Shown: positions 1 to 9,370 of the stretch, piece by piece
How the letters are laid out: each line of letters opens with the position of its first letter
Position numbering within the stretch: position 1 is the stretch's first letter
From: Acidobacteriota bacterium
Lineage (GTDB): Bacteria; Acidobacteriota; Blastocatellia; Pyrinomonadales; Pyrinomonadaceae
DNA: 64,000 nucleotides
Reading direction: 5' to 3'
Assembly: GCA_003222895.1 (NCBI GenBank)
Contig: QHXI01000050.1
Span: 24,975-88,974 of the forward strand
The notes under the pieces: generated by a model
The model's database searches: none
What the model saw: only the letters and a program-made list of their open reading frames with translations
What the model was told of the DNA's origin: nothing
Position numbers and translations under genes: made by a program

Positions 1-367
1 TAGCGACGTGAGCATCGATGAAAACTTCTTTCGGAACGCGCGTGCTCGAATCAATTACCGCGGTGGGGTCCCAGTAAGGCTCGAAATCTGCCCGGGGATG
101 AAACACAATCAGCGCGCGAGTGAATGCAAGGTAAGGATCCTTGGCCCGTAGGAGCGCAAGATCCGCGTGCGTTATTTCGACTTCATCGCTGACATAGATC
201 GCCGAAGCGCGAGTCGTCGCGAGCTTGTTCGCATATTTCGGATTGGAAAGAAAGGTGACTTCACCGGTTTGCGCTTCATCAAGTCCGGCCGCGCCGGTGA
301 TTTCAATGTCGCCATCACGTGTTTCGCACAGCGCACCGGTCTGAGTCGCGAGTTCGGAAAGTTTCAT
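1..367 (-). CDS. lpxD: UDP-3-O-acylglucosamine N-acyltransferase LpxD, N-terminal part, truncated by window edge
   Basis: Reverse strand from ATG at 367 reads MKLSELATQTGALCETRDGDIEITGAAGLDEAQTGEVTFLSNPKYANKL... open to base 1; typical LpxD N-terminus. Absent from the supplied ORF track because it runs off the edge. Confidence 0.85.
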   Translation of the reverse strand, partial: MKLSELATQTGALCETRDGDIEITGAAGLDEAQTGEVTFLSNPKYANKLATTRASAIYVSDEVEITHADLALLRAKDPYLAFTRALIVFHPRADFEPYWDPTAVIDSSTRVPKEVFIDAHVA

Positions 368-382
368 CGCGTTGAGTTTACC

Positions 383-2893
383 TCACATCATGCTTACCGG
401 ATCAATTTCCAAAGTTACCGAACGGGAATCGCCCCCGTGCTCTTCAAAAGTTTTCATCGCCTGATCGATGACGGCGCGCATTTGTTTGCGACTGCGTGAT
501 TTCAGAAGCAACTGAATCCGATGCTCGCCGCGCAGACGCGCGAACGGCGCCGGTGCGGGGCCGAGAATGCGACACGAATGATCGCGGTTAGCCTCGTTCA
601 AAACATTCCGAAGTTCCCGCGCCGTGCTGAGCGCGCGGCCCGCGTCCTTGTGACGCACCAGCAATAAAGCGAGCGCCACAAACGGCGGATAACCGTGATT
701 GCGTCGATGCCGAATCTCTTCTTCGTAAAAACCGCGATAGTCCTGCGCCGTCGCATGACGAAGCGCGTAATGGGCGGGATGGTAAGTTTGAATCAGGACT
801 CGGCCCGGCAGATCACCGCGGCCCGCGCGTCCAGCGACCTGGGTAATCAATTGAAAAGTTCGTTCAGCTGCGCGGAAGTCGGGGAGCGCGAGGCCTGCAT
901 CGACAGAAACGACGCCAACCAAAGTAACATTCGGAAAATCGTGTCCCTTCGCCAGCATCTGTGTGCCAACTAACAAATCGATCTCGCCTTTGCCGAAATC
1001 CAGAAGCAGCTTTTCGAATTCATGCCGGCGCGATTTCGTGTCGCGATCGATGCGTCCGATGCGCAGGCGAGGGAAACGCTTGCGCAAGATTTCTTCCACT
1101 TGCTCGGTGCCTTCGCCGACATAATAGATGTACTTGCTGCCGCACGCCGGACATTGCGACGGCGCGCGCTGATGATGATTGCAGTAATGGCAGACAAGGG
1201 TCTGATCGCCGCGATGATAAGTTAGCGTCACATCGCAATTCGGACATTCGATCGATTCGCCGCACGAGCGACAGAGAATGAAACTCGAGTAGCCGCGACG
1301 ATTCAAAAGGATGATTGTCTGCTCACCACGGGCGTGCGTTCCTTCGATTGCTGACAACAGTTCATCAGAAAAAACTGCGGGCTTTTTTCGACGCGCGAAA
1401 ACTTCGCGCATGTCGATTGTGTCAGCGCGCGCGAGGGAACGATTCGCGATTCGATCGGGTAGCTGAATGTACTTGTACTTTCCCGTCTGGGCGTTGTGAA
1501 AAGACTCCAGCGAAGGCGTCGCCGAACCCAAAACGACTACAGCCGATTCTTTCTGGGCCCGCACAATCGCGGTGTCGCGAGCGTGATAGAAAGGCGATTC
1601 CTCCTGTCGATATGACGCATCCTGTTCTTCGTCGACGATAATCATGGCCAGATCTTTCACCGGCGCGAACACGGCTGAACGTGTGCCGAGCACAACGCGC
1701 GCTTCACCCGAACGCAGGCGTGACCACTCATCAAACCGTTCGCCTTTCGAAAGCGATGAATGAAAGATCGCGATCTGATCGCCGAAATGAGCCCGCAAAC
1801 GACGGGAAAGAATCGGTGTTAAGGAGATCTCAGGCACCAGCATCATCGCGCCTCGATTCATCTCGAGCGCCGCATGCATTGCGCGAATGTAAATTTCAGT
1901 CTTGCCGCTGCCCGTCACCCCGTGCAGCAGAATCGGCGCGAACGCGCGCGCATTCAATGGTTGTTCGACCGCGCGCAACGCGTCTGCCTGCGCGGGCGTC
2001 AGTTTGAAATTTTCAGTCTCGGGAAACTCGGCGCGCGCCAGTGGATCGCGGCGAATGTCTTCCTCGAATTCTTCGACGATACCGTTCTTGATCAAAGTGC
2101 TAATGACGGACTCGCTGATCTCGGCTCGTTTCGTTAGTTCGCTGACTGGCATTGCGTTTTTATTTGCACGGAGAGTCTCAATCGCGCGTTCCTGGGCTTT
2201 CGTTTTTCGAATTGACGTCGTGTCCGACGAAGCGATTAAGCGGACGGTCCTGCGCTTCTTAGCCTGGGTCGGCGTCTTTCGACTTCGATACGAGCGCTGA
2301 ACCAAACCTTCGTCTTCAAGTTCACGCAACCATTTCGGAAAGCTTTTTGATCCCATTCGCAGACAAAAAGCACTGAGTTCGAACTCGCCCTCTTCACCGA
2401 GGAGAAGCAACCCGCGAGTTTTGACGCTCGCCGGCCCGCCCGCGATAGCAGGCGGTTCTGACTTGTTGCTGGTCGCCTTCAGTAGTTCGCGCCCTTCTTC
2501 CGTGACAGACACAGTTTGCTCGACCGTCGCGTTGATCCCCGCCGGCAGCGCCGCGCGCATCACTTCTCCCCACGGTGCGGCATAGTAATCCGAAACCCAG
2601 CGGGTGATTTCCAGGATCTCGGAAGTCAGCGGCGGATCAAGATCGAGTAACTCTTGAACCTCCTTGATTTCAGCTTCGATGAGGCTGGTGCCTTCGCGTA
2701 GACGAGGAAGGAGCGCAACGATGTAGCCAGTCGTCGGTTTCCGTCCGAGATGGACCATTACTCGCGAGCCAACCCGCGCGGAGCGCATTGAAGCGGGCAG
2801 CCGATACGTGAACAGTTTTCTCAGATGGACGGGAACTGCGACCTGGGCGAATTGCGGAATAGCTCGATCGGAAGATTGCGCGGCGACGGTCAT
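383..2893 (-). CDS. priA: Primosomal protein N' (replication restart helicase PriA)
   Basis: 836 aa; GVTGSGKTEIY, DEEQDASYRQ, Cys-rich CRSCGESIECPNCDVTLTYH...CHYCNHHQRAPSQCPACGS zinc motifs. Confidence 0.96.
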   Translation of the reverse strand: MTVAAQSSDRAIPQFAQVAVPVHLRKLFTYRLPASMRSARVGSRVMVHLGRKPTTGYIVALLPRLREGTSLIEAEIKEVQELLDLDPPLTSEILEITRWVSDYYAAPWGEVMRAALPAGINATVEQTVSVTEEGRELLKATSNKSEPPAIAGGPASVKTRGLLLLGEEGEFELSAFCLRMGSKSFPKWLRELEDEGLVQRSYRSRKTPTQAKKRRTVRLIASSDTTSIRKTKAQERAIETLRANKNAMPVSELTKRAEISESVISTLIKNGIVEEFEEDIRRDPLARAEFPETENFKLTPAQADALRAVEQPLNARAFAPILLHGVTGSGKTEIYIRAMHAALEMNRGAMMLVPEISLTPILSRRLRAHFGDQIAIFHSSLSKGERFDEWSRLRSGEARVVLGTRSAVFAPVKDLAMIIVDEEQDASYRQEESPFYHARDTAIVRAQKESAVVVLGSATPSLESFHNAQTGKYKYIQLPDRIANRSLARADTIDMREVFARRKKPAVFSDELLSAIEGTHARGEQTIILLNRRGYSSFILCRSCGESIECPNCDVTLTYHRGDQTLVCHYCNHHQRAPSQCPACGSKYIYYVGEGTEQVEEILRKRFPRLRIGRIDRDTKSRRHEFEKLLLDFGKGEIDLLVGTQMLAKGHDFPNVTLVGVVSVDAGLALPDFRAAERTFQLITQVAGRAGRGDLPGRVLIQTYHPAHYALRHATAQDYRGFYEEEIRHRRNHGYPPFVALALLLVRHKDAGRALSTARELRNVLNEANRDHSCRILGPAPAPFARLRGEHRIQLLLKSRSRKQMRAVIDQAMKTFEEHGGDSRSVTLEIDPVSMM

Positions 2894-2953
2894 GGAAGTC
2901 AGGCTCGCGTCAGCCTAGCGCGAATGGGACGGTGATTGAAAGCGCGGATGGTA

Positions 2954-3829
2954 CTACGATTTGGATTTCGCGGGAGTGCTCTCGAGATATTCGATAACTT
3001 TCTTCAAATCTTCCCAGGTCTCGCGTTTCTTAGATGGATCGCGCAGAAGATACGCGGGGTGAAATGTCGGCATGACTTTGATGCCGCGAAAATCCCGAAA
3101 CTGGCCACGCACGCGGCTGATGCCTTCGCGTACTTCCAGGAGATTTCTTAAAGCCGTGTTGCCCATCACCACGATCACTTCTGGCTTGATCGCGGCGATC
3201 TCGCGAAACAGAAATGGACGACAGATGGCAGCTTCTTCGAGAGTTGGCTGGCGATTGCCGGGCGGGCGACACCGATTGACGTTGCCGATAATTACGTCCT
3301 CGCGTTTCATTCCCATCGCTTCGATCATTTTTGTCAGCAACTGGCCGGCGCGACCGACGAACGGTTTGCCCTGGGCGTCTTCATCAGCGCCGGGCGCCTC
3401 GCCGATGAACATCAAGCGCGCGTTTCGATTTCCGTGAGTGTTCACGACCTGAGTGCGGCCTTCGCACAAACCACAGCGAGTGCAATCGCCGATGTCGCGC
3501 CAAATGTCTTCGAGAGCCTCTCGCGCCTGAGCGACGGAAGGCTGCGGCGCCGCCAATTTGAAGAGATCTTTTGATGGCCCGGTCGATTTAGAAACGTAGG
3601 GCTTAGGGGATTGAACGGCGCGCGCGGAGAACATAAATTCCTCGCGAGCGGGTGGAACGCTTGGACGCCGGGGTGCGTCGTCTTTGACTGGCATCGTGAC
3701 TGCTTCCGGCGAGGGAGCGGCCTTGTCTAACGCAATTGATTCAGCCCCGAGTTCACCAAAAAACCTCGCCTGCTCGCGAGCCTGGCCGAGCAGACTCAGC
3801 AGTGCGGCGTTGTGGGGATTATCGGCCAT
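2954..3829 (-). CDS. Uracil-DNA glycosylase, family 4 Fe-S type
   Basis: CTRCGLCEGRTQVV, GEAPGADEDAQGKPFVGRAGQLL, HPAYLLR motifs. Confidence 0.93.
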   Translation of the reverse strand: MADNPHNAALLSLLGQAREQARFFGELGAESIALDKAAPSPEAVTMPVKDDAPRRPSVPPAREEFMFSARAVQSPKPYVSKSTGPSKDLFKLAAPQPSVAQAREALEDIWRDIGDCTRCGLCEGRTQVVNTHGNRNARLMFIGEAPGADEDAQGKPFVGRAGQLLTKMIEAMGMKREDVIIGNVNRCRPPGNRQPTLEEAAICRPFLFREIAAIKPEVIVVMGNTALRNLLEVREGISRVRGQFRDFRGIKVMPTFHPAYLLRDPSKKRETWEDLKKVIEYLESTPAKSKS

Positions 3830-3842
3830 AAATCTTTTCTGG

Positions 3843-5117
3843 TTACGCGGTTTTCGCGGTCGCGCTTCGATGACGTAACTTCACGATCTCATCAAGAATT
3901 CGATGGGCAATTTCCAGCTTAGACATTGCCGGCAATTCAATCGGTTGCAATCCGTCGCGCACCAGGATTGTTACCGCGTTATTCGGCGAATCAAAACCGA
4001 TGTCGTTACGCGAGACATCGTTCGCGACAATCACATCAAGTTTTTTCGAGGTCAACTTTGCAGTCGCGTTGGATAGAATGTCGTTCGTTTCGGCGGCGAA
4101 GCCTATCAGTAGTTGATCTTTTCGTTTCTGGTGTGCGACGTCGCCGAGAATGTCCGATGTGCGCTCCAATTCTAAGGTGAGAGTTGGATTTGACTTCTTA
4201 ATCTTGGCTGGCTCCGTTTTCTTCGGCCGATAGTCAGCAACCGCCGCGGCCGCAATTAATATCGTCGCTTCTTCAATTTGTCCAAGGACGGCGCTCCGCA
4301 TATCTTCGGCAGATGTCACTTTGATTAACTCGATATCCGTAGGCGGATCTGCGGTTGTGGTTCCCGCAACGACGATGACGTTTGCGCCTCGCTTACCCGC
4401 AGCTTCGGCCAGGGCAAATCCCATCTGTCCGGACGAACGATTTGAGATAAAGCGAACCGGATCGATCGGTTCGCGAGTAGCTCCGGCAGTGATCAAGATG
4501 CGCTCGCCCTGCAAATCGACTCTTGAGCCGGTAGACGGCAAATCGGCTGCCGCGGGTGATTGCGTCGTCTCAAGGATCGCGAGGGCTCTGGCCACGATCC
4601 GATCAGGCTCGCTCAATCGGCCTGGGCCAATTGTCCCGCAAGCCATCTCTCCGGCGTCCGGCTCGAGAATATGAACGCCATCGCTTCTGAGCTTTTCAAG
4701 GTTTCGCCGCGTGGCCGGGTGTTGCCACATCGTCGTATTCATGGCTGGGGCAACCAGAACTGGAGCAGTGCAAGCGAGATATGTCGAAGTCAAAAAGTCA
4801 TCCGCGACGCCGTTCGCTAACTTCGCGAGCGTGTTTGCGGTTGCCGGAGCGATAACAAAGAGATCGATCGTTTGAGAAAAAGTTATGTGCGCGATTGGAT
4901 CGGGATTGTGCGGTGCGTAGTCGTCAACGATCACGTATGAACCCGACAGTGCACGAAACGTTAGAGGTTGAATGAACTCGCAAGCGTGGCGCGTCATGGC
5001 CACGCGAACATCGCACCCAGCTCGCTGCAAGCCGCGTAATACTTCAATGGCTTTGTATGCGGCGATCCCGCCGGTTACTCCAATCGCGACCCGTCTTTTG
5101 GAAACTTGTTCGTCCAC
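3843..5117 (-). CDS. coaBC: Bifunctional phosphopantothenoylcysteine decarboxylase / phosphopantothenate-cysteine ligase
   Basis: GVTGGIAAYKAIEVLRGL, PAMNTTMWQHPATRRN, GATREPIDPVRFISNRSSGQMG. Confidence 0.96.
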   Translation of the reverse strand: MDEQVSKRRVAIGVTGGIAAYKAIEVLRGLQRAGCDVRVAMTRHACEFIQPLTFRALSGSYVIVDDYAPHNPDPIAHITFSQTIDLFVIAPATANTLAKLANGVADDFLTSTYLACTAPVLVAPAMNTTMWQHPATRRNLEKLRSDGVHILEPDAGEMACGTIGPGRLSEPDRIVARALAILETTQSPAAADLPSTGSRVDLQGERILITAGATREPIDPVRFISNRSSGQMGFALAEAAGKRGANVIVVAGTTTADPPTDIELIKVTSAEDMRSAVLGQIEEATILIAAAAVADYRPKKTEPAKIKKSNPTLTLELERTSDILGDVAHQKRKDQLLIGFAAETNDILSNATAKLTSKKLDVIVANDVSRNDIGFDSPNNAVTILVRDGLQPIELPAMSKLEIAHRILDEIVKLRHRSATAKTA

Positions 5118-5286
5118 GTTTATTTGAAATTGAAATGTAACATCGCTGAATTACATGTGCAATGAAACGCAATTCTGCAGCGCTATAATCCCCGGCAACA
5201 ATTTGATGGCAATAATGATTCGCGGTTGAGCCGTTAGGTAAGGTATTTTATTCCGGCGGATCAACGGTTCGGACACAATTTCAAAC

Positions 5287-5871
5287 ATGACCGAGGGTAC
5301 CTTCATGTATAGCCTATCTCGTTCGATGCATTTGCTACTTTCGCTCTCGATAATTGTGGTGTGCGCCGGTGCGACGATCGCGCAAAGGGGCAATACTTCA
5401 AGCGATTCTGAGTTTGGTCCGGTGGTGACGGCTTACCTCGGCTACCTCAATAATGAGCAAGAGGTCGTTGACGATCGCGCGAGCAGAAGAGAGATCACCT
5501 CGGTCTATTACCGACGAAACTCAAATCGGATTCACGCCCTCAGGCAGATGGCTGTGCGCTTGGTCAGGCAAACCGGAAACGATTACGTACCCGAGTTGGA
5601 AGCAGTAACTTCGGATGAGTTGGGAACTATTTTTGAGCGTCCGCCGAGGCCTGTGAATCTTCGGCAGAACGAGGTGGTAGCGAATAAGTTTAGGTTCCTT
5701 GGCCAGATTCACTCAGGCGATGTCTTTTATCTTTTCGCGCGACTCGATCCATACGAACAAGCGGACTTAATGAACCGGGGAGGCGGGCCTGCTGCTTCAT
5801 CTGAAACCAATGCCAAAGGTCAGCGTATCGGCCAATCAACCACCAGAGCCAGGCGGGTGGTTCCTCAATAG
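5287..5871 (+). CDS. Hypothetical secreted protein
   Basis: Signal-peptide-like N-terminus (MYSLSRSMHLLLSLSIIVVCAGATIAQ); no family recognised. Confidence 0.6.
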   Translation: MTEGTFMYSLSRSMHLLLSLSIIVVCAGATIAQRGNTSSDSEFGPVVTAYLGYLNNEQEVVDDRASRREITSVYYRRNSNRIHALRQMAVRLVRQTGNDYVPELEAVTSDELGTIFERPPRPVNLRQNEVVANKFRFLGQIHSGDVFYLFARLDPYEQADLMNRGGGPAASSETNAKGQRIGQSTTRARRVVPQ

Positions 5872-5935
5872 TAACCTGAACGCACGTGCGTCAAGCGGAG
5901 GACAATCCGCAAGTACCGTTCAAAAACACAAAATC

Positions 5936-5990
5936 TTGACAGGGTTTGGGGAAAAAATGTCTTTACAGGGTTCGAGCGGCATGCTATCTT
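5936..5990 (+). promoter_or_regulatory. Predicted sigma70-like promoter (TTTACA-17-TATCTT) with tandem T(T/G)ACAGGGTT repeats
   Basis: TTTACA 5962-5967, 17-nt spacer, TATCTT 5985-5990; direct repeat CTTGACAGGGTT / CTTTACAGGGTT 26 bp apart; upstream of the FecR-like gene. Confidence 0.45.
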
Positions 5991-6234
5991 GCGGCGCAAA
6001 GCTAGTAAATAAAGTGGCTTAGGTCTTTTAGATCAAGGGGTTTATTGTTGACATTAGGGTCGTGGTTCGTGTAAAAAGACAAAGAGTAGGCCTTCTTTAC
6101 CGGCCCGGCATGCTTTCTTTTTTGCGTCTCGCGTGAGCGAGATTTCGAGTTAGGGCGGAAACATCCGTCAGTTGCGATGAGAGCGAGTCTTTTCGCAATG
6201 GTCTTCCACAAACTTGTTTACTGTACGGGAGGAA

Positions 6235-6951
6235 ATGATGATTAGCAGAACTTGGAGCCGTAAGTCTATTGCATTCTGTGTCGCGGTTGCCATTCTTAGC
6301 GTTTATTCCATGGTGGCGCTGGCAACGCCAGGACAGAAAGCGTCAGGCGAGCTTTCGGTCTCCGGTCAAGTTACCGTGAATGGTCAGGCCGCGATCTCAG
6401 GCGCAACCGTTTTTTCTGACAGCGTAATCGCTACGGCAGCTGGCAGCAGTGCAACGGTGAGTCTTGGAAAACTGGGTCGAGTTGAGTTGTTCCCGAATTC
6501 GACAGTGAAGCTGAGCTTCGGAGATGGCAATATCTCTGGAGCACTGGACGCGGGTCGTGTTCAGGTTTCGACGCTAGCCGGTGTTTCAGCGATCGTGACC
6601 GCAAAGGATGGCGCGGCTGTCGCTGATGCGAGCCAGGCGTCGAGCTTTATGGTAGACGTGGAATGCGGCAATATGATCGTTGCTTCGCAGGCAGGTCTAG
6701 TTGAGTTGCGAGCTGCAGGAAAGACCAAAGCAGTCGCAGCCGGCACTTCTGAATCAGCCGGCACGCCTCAACCTGGAACTCGCTGCACGAGACTGACCAA
6801 GCCGGATAACTTTGGACACCTTAGTGGTGGAGCGCTTGCAGCTCTGTTGTTGGCCGCCGGCGGCGCAGTGGCAGCAGCGATTATTGCAGCTACCCATAAC
6901 AACGATCTGAACTTCGGCGGTTCAATCACCGTCGTAAGTCCGACCAAGTAA
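6235..6951 (+). CDS. FecR-like domain secreted/anchored protein
   Basis: Signal peptide, FecR-like region (GSSATVSLGKLGRVELFPNSTVKLSFGDGNISGALDAGRVQV), C-terminal hydrophobic Ala-rich segment; start moved from TTG 6214 to ATG 6235 after GGGAGGAA. Confidence 0.6.
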   Translation: MMISRTWSRKSIAFCVAVAILSVYSMVALATPGQKASGELSVSGQVTVNGQAAISGATVFSDSVIATAAGSSATVSLGKLGRVELFPNSTVKLSFGDGNISGALDAGRVQVSTLAGVSAIVTAKDGAAVADASQASSFMVDVECGNMIVASQAGLVELRAAGKTKAVAAGTSESAGTPQPGTRCTRLTKPDNFGHLSGGALAALLLAAGGAVAAAIIAATHNNDLNFGGSITVVSPTK

Positions 6952-7008
6952 GGTTGAGTCCGACCAGGGCTCGTGACGCGCATTTCGCGCGCCATTTGAT
7001 CATAATTT

Positions 7009-7046
7009 GCGGGTCACGCGTACCCAGCGCGTGACCCGTAAATTTT
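7009..7046 (+). terminator. Rho-independent terminator-like hairpin
   Basis: CGGGTCACGCG-taccccag-like loop-CGCGTGACCCG followed by TAAATTTT, downstream of the FecR-like gene. Confidence 0.7.
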
Positions 7047-7078
7047 GTCCATAACATTTCTCGGGTAGGAAATTCTGA

Positions 7079-8380
7079 ATGCACATAGCCGTCATTGGCT
7101 CAGGCTACGTTGGCCTCGTTACCGGCGCCTGCTTTGCTGAATTCGGTGTTGATGTTACTTGCGTGGATGTCGACGCTGAGAAGATCGCGCGACTTACGAA
7201 AGGCGAAAGCCCGATCTACGAACCTGGTCTCGACTCCCTCATCAAGAAGAACCTGCAGGCGGGACGTCTCAGATTCACAACTGACATCGAACTCGCGACC
7301 AAGCAATCGCTCGTGATCTTCCTGGCCGTCGGAACGCCGCCTTGTCCTGATGGCTCAGCGGATCTGAGCTTTATCGAAACCGCTGCGCGAGACATAGCGC
7401 GGCACATGGATTCTTACAAGGTCATCGCGACTAAATCGACGGTACCGGTTGGCACGGGTAGGCGGCTTGCCGGCCTCATCAAGCAGAATCAAAAACAGGC
7501 GGTCGGATTCAGCGTCGTATCGAATCCCGAATTCCTCCGCGAAGGAGCAGCGTTAGGTGATTTCATGCGCCCGGATCGCGTCGTGATCGGCGGGGCCGAT
7601 CCGGAAGCGATAGCGATTATGCGCGATCTATATCGACCGCTCTATTTGATTGAAACTCCGTTTGTGATTACTTCCTTGGAAGGTGCAGAGTTGATCAAAT
7701 ACGCGGCTAACGCATTTCTGGCGACGAAGATTTCGTTTATTAACGAAGTAGCTAACCTTTGCGAAAAGGTCGGTTGCGATGTTCACGAGGTGGCCCGCGC
7801 CATTGGTATGGATCGACGCATTGGACCAAAGTTTCTTCATGCTGGCCCCGGATTCGGGGGCTCATGTTTTCCGAAAGATATAGCCGCGCTAGCGACCATC
7901 GGTCGACAATACGATACACCGACGAGAATCGTTGAAGCTGTAATTGAGGTGAATCAACGGCAGCGACTCTCAATGATCGACAAGATCGAGCAGCTCGCAT
8001 GCGACGGTCTTTCTGGTAAACGTGTCGCTGTCCTTGGGCTGGCTTTCAAACCAGAGACTGACGACATGCGTGATGCGCCATCAGTCGAAATCATCCGCGG
8101 CTTAATAGTTCGTGGTGCAACCGTGATCGCTTACGATCCTGTTGCCCGGACTGAGGCGGGGAAGTTATTGCCCACAATCGAGTTTGCTGGTGACGAGTAC
8201 GAAGCAGCGACGGGAGCGGATATTCTAGTGATCGTTACAGAGTGGAATCAGTTCAGGGCTCTCAACATGGAACGGATTAGAACCCTGATGAGGATGCCGC
8301 GCCTCGCAGATCTGCGAAATATTTATGATCCCGCCGACATGCGGGACCTGGGATTCCAATACGTGGGAGTAGGACGCTAA
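7079..8380 (+). CDS. ugd: UDP-glucose/GDP-mannose 6-dehydrogenase family
   Basis: MHIAVIGSGYVGLVTGACFAEFG, GPGFGGSCFPKDIAAL motifs. Confidence 0.95.
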   Translation: MHIAVIGSGYVGLVTGACFAEFGVDVTCVDVDAEKIARLTKGESPIYEPGLDSLIKKNLQAGRLRFTTDIELATKQSLVIFLAVGTPPCPDGSADLSFIETAARDIARHMDSYKVIATKSTVPVGTGRRLAGLIKQNQKQAVGFSVVSNPEFLREGAALGDFMRPDRVVIGGADPEAIAIMRDLYRPLYLIETPFVITSLEGAELIKYAANAFLATKISFINEVANLCEKVGCDVHEVARAIGMDRRIGPKFLHAGPGFGGSCFPKDIAALATIGRQYDTPTRIVEAVIEVNQRQRLSMIDKIEQLACDGLSGKRVAVLGLAFKPETDDMRDAPSVEIIRGLIVRGATVIAYDPVARTEAGKLLPTIEFAGDEYEAATGADILVIVTEWNQFRALNMERIRTLMRMPRLADLRNIYDPADMRDLGFQYVGVGR

Positions 8381-8383
8381 CTT

Positions 8384-9358
8384 ATGGCGTTGTCGGGAAT
8401 CGTGGTAGTCACGGGCGGTGCCGGTTTTATAGGATCACACATCGTAGCCGAATTGCTTCAGCGCGGCGCGCGGGTCCGAGTCATTGACGACCTCTCGACC
8501 GGTTATGCTGAAAACCTGGCTGAGATAGGCGGCGAGATCGATCTTATTAAGATCAGCATCACTGATTCGAAAGCTCTAAGCCGCGCTCTGGAAAACGTTG
8601 AGTTGGTTTTCCATGAGGCCGCCATTCCCTCAGTTCCGCGATCAGTTAATGATCCGGCAGAAACTCACGAAGCAAGCGTCAACGGAACATTCTCGTTATT
8701 GTTAGCTGCGCGCGATCGAAAGGTGCGGCGCCTCGTCTATGCGGCGTCGAGTTCGGCTTATGGCGATCAGCCCGAATCGCCGAAGCGAGAAAGCATGCGT
8801 CCCGATCCGCTTTCGCCTTATGCCGTCGCTAAGTTAGTTGGCGAGTATTACTGTCGGGTCTTCGACAGGACGTATGGGTTGGAGACGGTGTCACTTCGTT
8901 ATTTCAATGTGTTCGGTCCGAGGCAAGATCCCGGCTCGCATTACTCCGGGGTAATCTCTAGATTTCTTTTAGCGTTGAATCGCGGAGAGAGCCCGGTGAT
9001 CTATGGAGACGGTGGACAGTCGCGAGACTTTACCTACGTTTCGAATGTGGTCGATGCGAATCTGCGGGCAGCCGAGTCGCGCCAAGCCGTAGGAAAGGTT
9101 ATCAATATAGCGAATGGCGAGAGCGTAACGCTTAATGAATTGTTGGCGGCACTGCAAAAGCTGACCGGACGCACGGCCCTTCAGGCCCGGTACGAACCTC
9201 CACGCGTCGGCGATATCCGTGACAGCTTAGCCGATCTCACGCTGGCTAAATCACTTTTGGGATACACGCCGATGGTTGGTCTCGAGGAAGGACTTCGAAA
9301 GACAATCGATTGGTGGAAGACGAGTCGGTTTGCCGAATCGACTACTACGTCTTCTTAA
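8384..9358 (+). CDS. NAD-dependent sugar epimerase (UDP-glucose/UDP-GlcNAc 4-epimerase family)
   Basis: VTGGAGFIGSHIV, SSSAYGD, YAVAKLVGEYY, YFNVFGPRQDPGS motifs. Confidence 0.92.
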   Translation: MALSGIVVVTGGAGFIGSHIVAELLQRGARVRVIDDLSTGYAENLAEIGGEIDLIKISITDSKALSRALENVELVFHEAAIPSVPRSVNDPAETHEASVNGTFSLLLAARDRKVRRLVYAASSSAYGDQPESPKRESMRPDPLSPYAVAKLVGEYYCRVFDRTYGLETVSLRYFNVFGPRQDPGSHYSGVISRFLLALNRGESPVIYGDGGQSRDFTYVSNVVDANLRAAESRQAVGKVINIANGESVTLNELLAALQKLTGRTALQARYEPPRVGDIRDSLADLTLAKSLLGYTPMVGLEEGLRKTIDWWKTSRFAESTTTSS

Positions 9359-9370
9359 TTCTTTCTTGAA

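Noticed and set aside
167-499. 110-aa plus-strand ORF
   Set aside because: Antisense to lpxD and the end of priA.
6040-6230. Possible riboswitch in the leader of the FecR-like gene
   Set aside because: Long leader present but no recognised riboswitch core and no clear conserved fold by eye.
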